DNA of 8,121 bases from Desulfobulbaceae bacterium. Lineage in GTDB: Bacteria > Desulfobacterota > Desulfobulbia > Desulfobulbales > Desulfocapsaceae. The stretch covers positions 1-8,121 of the forward strand of contig JAHEMX010000042.1 in NCBI GenBank assembly GCA_024643445.1. The letters run 5' to 3'. The notes under the pieces were generated by a model. It had not been told where the DNA came from. It was given only the letters and a program-made list of their open reading frames with translations, and made no database searches. A program made the translations under genes and the position numbers. Below are positions 1 to 5,186 of the stretch, piece by piece. Every line of letters begins with the position of its first letter. Position 1 is the stretch's first letter.

Positions 1-131
1 TTCGTGATTTCTCCGGGGAGGCGGAGCAGTCTGATGATATAACTATGCTCTGCTTACGTTTCAACAGCAGGTTTCAGGAAAGCGGCAGACGAAAAGGGGA
101 CCGCCCGTCGTCTGGTGATTCCGGCCGCTGA
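1..131 (+). CDS. SpoIIE/PP2C-type serine phosphatase, C-terminal end only
   Basis: The frame starting at base 3 is open from the window edge to TGA 129-131, giving about 42 residues. It contains EQSDDITMLCLRF, which matches the last metal-binding Asp and closing beta strand of SpoIIE/RsbU-type PP2C phosphatases (usual form D-D-x-T-x-L-x-L-x-F). After this strand comes a basic, low-complexity tail of about 22 residues. Family role (known): dephosphorylates a phospho-Ser STAS protein, opposing an RsbW-like kinase. A kinase and a STAS protein lie downstream on the same strand, which strengthens the call. The N-terminal sensor and most of the catalytic domain are outside the window, so the input signal cannot be judged. 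Main uncertainty: only the last strand is visible. Confidence 0.72.
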   Translation, partial: RDFSGEAEQSDDITMLCLRFNSRFQESGRRKGDRPSSGDSGR

Positions 132-262
132 GGTGAAAGAACGAGCTTTTCGATGAGTTTCGGCAGTGGATGCAGCCGCCAACGTATATCCGGGCAGGAC
201 TGCAGATCAACCGCCCTTATGCGTGAGACGATGTCAGGGCGATATCTCTTCGGGGTGCAAAG
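132..262 (+). other. Spacer between phosphatase and ABC exporter, no convincing gene
   Basis: There is no clear promoter or terminator here, so cotranscription is likely. The phosphatase frame stays open for 44 codons beyond its TGA and next stops at TGA 264-266, overlapping the exporter ATG as ATGA. An ATG at 153 in that frame would give a 37-residue Cys- and Arg-rich peptide. Nothing in its composition supports a real protein. The ribosome-binding site for the exporter is weak: only a GGGGTG-like stretch around 252-257. Confidence 0.4.
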
Positions 263-2803
263 ATGACCAGAAGCAAATTCCAGGATATGTTCAAAAAGGA
301 TGTCCCTATCACCAAACGTCCCCTGTTCTCCTGGCTCAGGTCTGCAGGCTGGTCGCTCCAACTGCTCCTCGTCGTCCTCATCGTGATCACGGTGGCTGCA
401 CGGGTAATTCCGCTGGAAATGCAGAAACGGCTTGTCAATCAGGCGATCTCTCATAAAAACATACAGCTTCTGCTCACTTACAGTTTGATTTTTCTTGCTG
501 CGGTCCTTGTGGCCAGTGGCATCAAATACCTGATCACCCAGATCCAGAACCGCATTTCCCAAAAAGTGCTGGCCGAGATACGCAAAGACCTCTACGCCCA
601 TATTCTTACCCTGCCGCTGAACTACTTCAGGAAAACGCCGCCCGGCACGCTTGTGTCTGCGCTCGTCACCGAGGTCGCGCCGACCGGAGATCTGATCGGG
701 ATGGCCCTGGCGGTCCCGCTGATCAATATCCTGACCTTTGTCGCCTTTATCGGCTACCTGCTCTACCTGAACTGGGCTCTGGCCCTGATCTCCATCAGCG
801 TCTACCCGTTTACCATGTATATCGTTCCCAAACTGCAGATGCGCTCGAACAATGCCAACAAGGAGCGGGTGAAGACCACGCGCGATCTGTCGGGGGTCAT
901 TACCGAGACGATAACCGGCATCAACGAGGTGCATGCGAACGGGGCCTTTGCCATCGAGAACAGGAAATACGGGGCCTACGTCGATAAGCTCTTTGAAATC
1001 CGTATTATCTGGAACATCTATAAGGAGGGGGCCAAAATAGTATCGAATTTCAGCAACAATCTCGGGCCGTTCCTGATCCTGCTCGTGGGCGGGTATCTGA
1101 CCATCAAAGGGCGGATGGATCTGGGCGGACTGATGGCCTTTCTCGCGGCAAACGAAAAGCTGTTTGATCCCTGGAGAGAATTGATGGATTTCTACCAGAT
1201 CTACCAGGATGCCAGCGTGCGTTACAAGCAGACGATGGAGTTTCTCGATGAGACACCCGAATTCGTCGCTTTTCCGAAGAACCGGCCGGTGCTCGATCTG
1301 GCCGGTACCGTGCGGGCGGAACAGCTCGATTTCATCGTGGACGGCAATGTCCAGCTTCTCAAGGGTGTCAACCTCGATCTCAAGGCCGGAGAACACCTCG
1401 CGCTGGTCGGGTTTTCCGGGTCCGGGAAATCGACGCTTGCCAAATGTCTCGGCCAGATGTACACGCCCACCGGCGGCAGGGCCCTGATCGGGGATATGGA
1501 CGTAACCACCCTGTCCAAGCTTGATGTGGCCCGCAATGTTTCGGTAGTTTCCCAGGCCCCTTACATTTTCAGCGGGACGATCCGGGAGAACCTGCGCTAT
1601 TCGGTTAACGCCATCAACGAGAGCCCTGTTGAAGGCATCAAGAAGACGGAGCCAAGCCTCGACGAGGAGATTGCGGTACTTCAGCAGTGCGGCATCTTTG
1701 TCGATGTCCTGCGCTTTGGCCTCGGCGCGGCACTGAGCCCGGGCAATGTCCAGCGCATGGGGCCGAAGATCATCCGGATTCGTGACAGCTTCCGGGATGA
1801 ATTCGCCGAGCAGCTGGGTGGTAGCGTGGAGTTTTTTGACGAAACGAAATACCTGGAATTCTCGAGTGTTGCGGAAAACCTCATCTTCGCCAGCACGGAC
1901 CGGCAGAGTTATGCAACCGAGCGCCTGGCCGACAATGCATTCGTGCGTGCTTTCCTCGGTCGCCAGGGGCTGCTTGCCGGCCTCTACGCACTGGGCGCAA
2001 GCCTGGTCAGGCAAAGTGTCAGCGCGCTTGGCACCGGTGATGGCGGTAGTGAATTTTTCTCGGAGTCACCGGTTCAGCCGGATGAGCTTAAGCAGGTGCG
2101 TAAAGTTGAGCGAAAGCTCGAACGATCAGGGCTTGATGAGCTTGACGATGATGACAAAAAAATGCTTCTTTCCCTCGTTTTTCGTTTCGTGCCGGGCATA
2201 CACCGCCTGCATAAGCTGCCCGAGGCAGCCCGGTTCATGATCCTGGAAGGGAGAAAGGGGTTTCGTCGCCAGATCCAGGAGAAAAAGGACACGCGTTTCT
2301 CCTTTTATAAGCGCAGCGAATACCTGCATGACCAGTCAATCATGGCAAATATCCTGTTCGGAAAAATCACCACGAGTGATCCGGAAATACAGGAAACGTT
2401 CTCACAGCTGATAGTTCAGCATCTGATAAATGAAGATCTGCTTGAAGAGATTGTGGACATCGGCCTCAACTTCCAGGTCGGTTCCATGGGCGACAGGCTC
2501 TCAGGCGGGCAGAAACAGAAGCTGGCTATTTCCCGGGCCTTTTTGAAACCGGCCCCGGTGATCATCATGGACGAGGCGACGAGTGCTCTGGACAATAAGT
2601 CCCAGGCCAGGATACAGCGGCTTATCGAACGCCGCTGGAAGGGTAGAAACACCTTGATAAGCGTTGTTCATCGTCTTGATATCATAAAGAAATTTGACAA
2701 GGTGGCGGTCATGAAGTCAGGCGAGATCGTCGAGATCGGGCCCTATGGCGAGCTCATGGAACAAAAAGGTAGTCTCTATCAACTGGTGACGGGAAACAAG
2801 TGA
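263..2803 (+). CDS. ABC exporter half-transporter (TMD-NBD) with a large insert in the NBD
   Basis: An 846-residue inner-membrane type IV ABC exporter subunit, probably a homodimer. The transmembrane domain spans residues about 25-315, with hydrophobic helices near 31-50, 68-90, 143-168, 170-190 and 265-282. The NBD starts near 347: Walker A GFSGSGKST (383-391), Q-loop Gln431 in VVSQAPYIFSGTIREN, signature LSGGQKQ (746-752), Walker B VIIMDEATSALD (766-777), H-loop His803. All catalytic motifs are present, so ATPase activity is expected. Q-loop to signature is about 315 residues, against roughly 60 in ordinary exporters; the excess makes the protein about 250 residues longer than the usual ~580-600. 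The A-loop aromatic position appears to be Val359. ATG 263 is the first start after an in-frame stop at 224. The stop overlaps the next gene's ATG (TGATG). The substrate is unknown; the partner-switching neighbours suggest regulation by or of that circuit (inference). Confidence 0.9.
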   Translation: MTRSKFQDMFKKDVPITKRPLFSWLRSAGWSLQLLLVVLIVITVAARVIPLEMQKRLVNQAISHKNIQLLLTYSLIFLAAVLVASGIKYLITQIQNRISQKVLAEIRKDLYAHILTLPLNYFRKTPPGTLVSALVTEVAPTGDLIGMALAVPLINILTFVAFIGYLLYLNWALALISISVYPFTMYIVPKLQMRSNNANKERVKTTRDLSGVITETITGINEVHANGAFAIENRKYGAYVDKLFEIRIIWNIYKEGAKIVSNFSNNLGPFLILLVGGYLTIKGRMDLGGLMAFLAANEKLFDPWRELMDFYQIYQDASVRYKQTMEFLDETPEFVAFPKNRPVLDLAGTVRAEQLDFIVDGNVQLLKGVNLDLKAGEHLALVGFSGSGKSTLAKCLGQMYTPTGGRALIGDMDVTTLSKLDVARNVSVVSQAPYIFSGTIRENLRYSVNAINESPVEGIKKTEPSLDEEIAVLQQCGIFVDVLRFGLGAALSPGNVQRMGPKIIRIRDSFRDEFAEQLGGSVEFFDETKYLEFSSVAENLIFASTDRQSYATERLADNAFVRAFLGRQGLLAGLYALGASLVRQSVSALGTGDGGSEFFSESPVQPDELKQVRKVERKLERSGLDELDDDDKKMLLSLVFRFVPGIHRLHKLPEAARFMILEGRKGFRRQIQEKKDTRFSFYKRSEYLHDQSIMANILFGKITTSDPEIQETFSQLIVQHLINEDLLEEIVDIGLNFQVGSMGDRLSGGQKQKLAISRAFLKPAPVIIMDEATSALDNKSQARIQRLIERRWKGRNTLISVVHRLDIIKKFDKVAVMKSGEIVEIGPYGELMEQKGSLYQLVTGNK
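1781..1888 (+). repeat. Copy B of a diverged internal protein repeat within the exporter NBD insert
   Basis: Residues 507-542 align without gaps to residues 664-699 (copy C, bases 2252-2359). Ten of 36 residues are identical (R, F, R, E, F, Y, L, S, N, F) and many others are conservative. Both copies end in Y-L-x-x-x-S-(I/V)-x-x-N-(L/I)-x-F. The Q-loop region itself (copy A, residues 427-446) has the same ending: Y-I-F-S-G-T-I-R-E-N-L-R-Y. Similarity is at protein level only, so the duplication is old. Alignment was done by eye. Confidence 0.55.
2252..2359 (+). repeat. Copy C of the diverged internal repeat, leading into the ABC signature
   Basis: Residues 664-699 are the partner of copy B. 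The following helical stretch also matches. Copy C has V-Q-H-L-I-N-E-D-L-L, then I-G-L-N at about 718-736; copy B has V-R-A-F-L-G-R-Q-G-L-L, then L-G-A-S at about 561-580. Copy C runs directly into GSMGDRLSGGQ and so is probably the functional helical subdomain, with B as an extra copy. Confidence 0.5.
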
Positions 2804-3243
2804 TGCCGGAGCGGATTATCAGAACGAAGCTGGTGCTCGGAGTGGAAATGTCCGCCCTGAAAGACCTGGAGGCGGGCCTGGACTCCTTCCGGCAAAAGGC
2901 CGGACTTGCAAAACGGGATTATTTCCATATCCGTCTGGCGCTTGATGAACTGGTAACCAACAGCGTCTCGTACGGGTTCAGCAGCGGAGTTGGCAGCGGT
3001 ATCATGATCGAGATCGCCCTGCTGCCCGATAATGTTTGCGAGATCCTCTACAGTGACGATGCTCCCCGCTTTGATCCTCTGAGTCATACTGTCGCGCCGG
3101 TCAGGAGCAGTATCGAGGAGGCCAGTGTCGGCGGCTTCGGCATATCGTTTGTGAAACAGATGATGGACGAAGTGAGCTACTGCTATGAAAACGGCAGAAA
3201 CATGATTAAAATGAAGAAAAACGTGGCTGCGATCGGTACCTGA
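2803..3243 (+). CDS. RsbW-like HATPase serine kinase / anti-sigma factor
   Basis: A 146-residue cytoplasmic protein, typical for the RsbW/SpoIIAB group of GHKL ATPases. The N-box is ALDELVTNSVSYGF with Glu49 (catalytic base) and Asn53 (Mg binding). The G1 box is DDAPRFDP (85-92), the usual D-D-x-x-x-F-D-P form. The G2 box is GGFGISFVKQMMDE (110-123), and Asn133 in NGRNMIKMKK closes the fold. Family role (known): phosphorylates a STAS protein on Ser and may bind a sigma factor or other target. ATG 2803 overlaps the exporter TGA by one base, implying translational coupling; a GTG at 2800 is possible but less likely. The STAS gene follows by 34 bp. With no sigma factor nearby, the bound target is unknown, and the exporter is a candidate (inference). 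Confidence 0.88.
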   Translation: MPERIIRTKLVLGVEMSALKDLEAGLDSFRQKAGLAKRDYFHIRLALDELVTNSVSYGFSSGVGSGIMIEIALLPDNVCEILYSDDAPRFDPLSHTVAPVRSSIEEASVGGFGISFVKQMMDEVSYCYENGRNMIKMKKNVAAIGT

Positions 3244-3277
3244 AGCGCAGTCCATAATTAGAGTCTGAGGAACCGTT

Positions 3278-3604
3278 ATGGAACTTATCTGGTCAGATAG
3301 CAACGGCATGCATGTGCTCGAGGTGTCCGGTAGTCTCGATTCAAATACCGCTCCCGAGATGATTCAATCCATCGAAACCTGCCTGAAAGAGAGTCCGAAC
3401 AGCCTGGTGATCGATTTTTCTGGCGTGGATTATGTTTCCAGCGCCGGGCTGCGGGTGGTCATAAAGACGAATCATACGCAGACCGCAGCCGGCGATAAGA
3501 TGATTTTGTGCGGACTGAAAGATTACGTGCTTGAGGTTTTTGAAATGTCAGGTCTCAGCAAACTACTGGATATCAGAGATGATATTGAATCTTCGACATC
3601 GTAA
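3278..3604 (+). CDS. STAS-domain anti-anti-sigma-like protein
   Basis: A 108-residue single STAS domain of SpoIIAA/RsbV size. The diagnostic segment is VIDFSGVDYVSSAGLRVV (44-61). By alignment with the SpoIIAA motif DSSGL, Ser55 is the expected phosphorylation site. The fold continues with KMILCGL and VFEMSGLSKLLDI, the normal last strand and helix. Family role (known): unphosphorylated it binds the kinase and frees the kinase's target; the PP2C phosphatase resets it. All three roles are encoded in this operon. A GAGGAA ribosome-binding site at 3267-3272 sits at normal spacing from ATG 3278. The Ser-rich C-terminal tail (ESSTS) carries no recognisable function. Confidence 0.9.
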   Translation: MELIWSDSNGMHVLEVSGSLDSNTAPEMIQSIETCLKESPNSLVIDFSGVDYVSSAGLRVVIKTNHTQTAAGDKMILCGLKDYVLEVFEMSGLSKLLDIRDDIESSTS

Positions 3605-3672
3605 TAATCTGCTTCATCAGGCCGTATTTTCTGAGGGAAGTATCCCTGGCAAACCATCTTGGCGGGGAGATA

Positions 3673-4124
3673 ATGTCTTGGCAGAAGCTTGATACTGCTT
3701 TGTCCCGCCGCAGATTGCTGGCCTTTTTGCTGGCCGGTGGCGCGGCCGGATTGTCACCCTCGATATTATTGCGTTCTGCCTATGGTATGGGGCTTCTTGA
3801 ACTGCCGACTGCAACGATTGGTGTCCGGGGTACCGGCGTCTATGCGGAGCCGGGGGCCCGGCGCAGCTACTACTGCAATTGTTACGGTACGGCCGAAATC
3901 GTCAGTAGCGCTGATCCGGCAGAGACGTTGACGGTGCAGACAGCACACCACGAGTCTCCAGTTTATATCTATGCCTCCCGGGCAGAGTCTCCGATACCGG
4001 GAAGTACATAGAGGCGGCACCCGTGTTCAATCACACCGACGCTGAACTCATCATGCTCGAATCGATTGTCTTCAGAACCCCTCCGTTTTCTGACAAGAGC
4101 GGGCGTGAGGGGCGGGGGTATTAG
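3673..4124 (+). pseudogene. Tat-exported FecR-like small protein, frameshifted near 3978
   Basis: The first frame gives 112 residues (stop 4009-4011). It opens with a Tat-type signal: SRRRLL at 11-16, a hydrophobic Ala/Gly/Leu stretch to about 33, then a region ending near Ala36-Tyr-Gly. The mature part has TATIGVRGTGVYAE, resembling a FecR-type beta motif, and a CNCYG motif (Cys68, Cys70). After about residue 101 the sense is lost (ASRAESPIPGST). The -1 frame continues plausibly from base 3978: PGRVSDTGKYIEAAPVF, then NHTDAELIMLESIVFRTPPF, to TAG 4122-4124. One extra C in the run at 3977-3979 would join the halves into about 150 residues. Ribosome-binding site GGGGAG (3664-3669) precedes ATG 3673. 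The gene is last in the partner-switching operon. It could be a true mutation or a sequencing error. The family call is moderate. Confidence 0.68.
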
Positions 4125-4251
4125 GGGTTTCACGAGATGGCGGCGTAAGGAGGTTTACCGCACGCAGCGCCGCAGGGTGAACTTCTTGATGCGGCTATCC
4201 TGAAATTGTGCTATACAGTCCCCGTCTGAAAGGGGGCCGGTCTGAGAAAGG
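4125..4251. other. Non-coding spacer between the broken Tat protein gene and the terminator
   Basis: I see no gene here. There is a near-perfect Shine-Dalgarno sequence, TAAGGAGGT (4146-4154), with no start codon at proper spacing. A small C4/G4 hairpin lies at 4220-4236, and a short repeated GTCTGA occurs at 4224-4229 and 4240-4245. None of these has a clear role. Confidence 0.4.
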
Positions 4252-4286
4252 AAAAGGGATTATCCGGTATCCGGAAATCCCTTTTT
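4252..4286 (+). terminator. Strong intrinsic terminator, probably bidirectional
   Basis: AAAAGGGATT (4252-4261) pairs with AATCCCTTTT (4276-4285), and TCCGG (4263-4267) pairs with CCGGA (4271-4275). This leaves one bulged A (4262) and a TAT loop: a 15-bp hairpin ending in five T. It closes the left operon on the + strand. Read on the minus strand, it lies a few bases past the tRNA-Cys 3' end and ends in CCCTTTT, so it can also end the tRNA transcript. Confidence 0.85.
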
Positions 4287-4291
4287 ATCTA

Positions 4292-4367
4292 TGGAGGCGG
4301 CGAGCGGAGTCGAACCGCTGAATAATGGTTTTGCAGACCACTGCCTTGGCCACTTGGCTACGCCGCC
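4292..4367 (-). tRNA. tRNA-Cys (anticodon GCA), CCA encoded
   Basis: Read on the minus strand from 4367, the cloverleaf is complete. The acceptor GGCGGCG pairs with CGCCGCC. The D-arm has a 3-bp GCC/GGC stem. The anticodon stem GTGGT/ACCAT includes one G-U pair, with loop CTGCAAA and anticodon GCA (complement at 4332-4334). The variable loop is five bases. The T-stem AGCGG/CCGCT has loop TTCGACT. The discriminator is U73, as expected for cysteine tRNAs, followed by an encoded CCA (4292-4294). The gene body is 73 nt plus CCA. It sits convergent to the left operon and divergent from rnc. Confidence 0.96.
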
Positions 4368-4391
4368 CTGTTCTCTACACTGGAACCGTTC

Positions 4392-4419
4392 TATATACCA
4401 TAGAAAGGGGTTTTGACAA
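4392..4419 (-). promoter_or_regulatory. Probable sigma-70-type promoter for tRNA-Cys
   Basis: On the minus strand, TTGTCA (4419-4414) and TATATA (4397-4392) are separated by 16 bp. The predicted start would be near 4385, giving a leader of about 18 nt before the tRNA 5' end. The spacing and near-consensus boxes support the call. On the opposite strand TTGACA (4413-4418) is a perfect -35 box, but a matching -10 (TATCAG, 4435-4440) would start transcription at or past the rnc ATG. Confidence 0.55.
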
Positions 4420-4443
4420 GAGGAAAAAAGGAAATATCAGGTA

Positions 4444-5181
4444 ATGGATGTGAACACAGATAGTTTGCTTGCTGAACAAAAGAAGCTCCTGGCAGAGCTG
4501 GAAACGCTTATCGGGTATCGTTTTACCGACCTGCGTCTGCTCCAGAAAGCCCTGATCCATTCCTCCTATGCCTTCGAAAAGGGGCAGGCGGGTGAGGACA
4601 ATCAACTGCTCGAATTTCTCGGCGATGCGGTGCTGGATCTGGTCATCGGAAACCTGCTGTACGATCGCTATCCCGACTTGCGCGAAGGCGATCTGACCCG
4701 GTTCAGGGCCTCGCTCGTCAACGAGACCAACCTCGCCCTGATGGCCCGTTCCGTGGAGCTCGGGCGTTTTCTCTGCCTCGGAAAGGGGGAGGATGCCGGA
4801 AGTGGCCGGAATAAATCATCTATTCTTTCCTGTGCCTTTGAAGCCGTGATCGGGGCGGTTTTCAGGGACAGCGGCTATCTATCGGTTGCGGAACTGGTGG
4901 AAGCGCTTTTTGTTGCCTCTCTTGAGGAGAAAAAAAACGACCTGCAGCTGGCAGACGCCAAAAGCAGGCTGCAGGAGCTGCTCCAGGAAACATTTAACGA
5001 GGCGCCCACCTATCGCCTCGTCGGCGAGGAAGGTCCTTCCCATTGCAAACAGTTCAGTGTCGCCGTCGTCTTTCGTGATAAAGTCCTGGGAACCGGACTG
5101 GCCAGCTCGAAAAAGGAAGCGGAGCAGCGCGCTGCCGCTCTCGCTTTGAAGCAGTGGCAGGCCGACCCGGCAGGCGATTGA
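4444..5181 (+). CDS. rnc: Ribonuclease III with altered acidic residues
   Basis: A 245-residue cytoplasmic double-stranded-RNA endonuclease (rRNA precursor and mRNA processing). The N-terminal RNase III domain (about 18-155) carries the signature LLEFLGDAVLDLV (55-67) with Glu57 and Asp61 (E. coli E41, D45), Glu81 in REGDLTRFRA (E65) and Glu133 (E117). The C-terminal dsRBD (about 171-240) has DAKSRLQELLQE and the closing ASSKKEAEQRAAALAL helix. Length is slightly above the E. coli enzyme (226). Two normally acidic positions differ: Gln54 replaces E38 (NQLLEFLGD instead of NERLEFLGD) and Cys130 replaces D114 (ILSCAFEA instead of ILADxxEA). A ribosome-binding site AAGGA (4428-4432) lies 11 nt before the ATG. 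It is the first gene of the right-hand cluster and overlaps or abuts the radical SAM gene. Confidence 0.95.
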   Translation: MDVNTDSLLAEQKKLLAELETLIGYRFTDLRLLQKALIHSSYAFEKGQAGEDNQLLEFLGDAVLDLVIGNLLYDRYPDLREGDLTRFRASLVNETNLALMARSVELGRFLCLGKGEDAGSGRNKSSILSCAFEAVIGAVFRDSGYLSVAELVEALFVASLEEKKNDLQLADAKSRLQELLQETFNEAPTYRLVGEEGPSHCKQFSVAVVFRDKVLGTGLASSKKEAEQRAAALALKQWQADPAGD

Positions 5182-5186
5182 TTTTC

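Noticed and set aside
166..456. A 96-codon + strand open frame at the exporter start
   Set aside because: It overlaps the exporter's first 190 bases in another frame and has no motif or ribosome-binding site; a shadow frame.
74..2014. A 646-codon open frame on the minus strand opposite the ABC exporter
   Set aside because: It lies antisense to a clear exporter with all ABC motifs. Its translation has no recognisable domain and the low-stop pattern is expected from the codon use of the real gene.
3971..3985. Programmed -1 frameshifting in the Tat protein gene
   Set aside because: The site CTCCCGGGC does not form a usual X-XXY-YYZ slippery heptamer and no strong downstream hairpin or pseudoknot was noticed. 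A one-base deletion is simpler.
4292..4320. Attachment-site repeat of the tRNA-Cys 3' end
   Set aside because: I found no second copy of the tRNA 3' end in the window, only short GGCGGCG-like matches near 4140.
4413..4440. TTGACA promoter for rnc
   Set aside because: The -35 is perfect but the only -10 at proper spacing (TATCAG) would start transcription at about 4447, after the ATG. The tRNA promoter on the other strand explains the same bases better.
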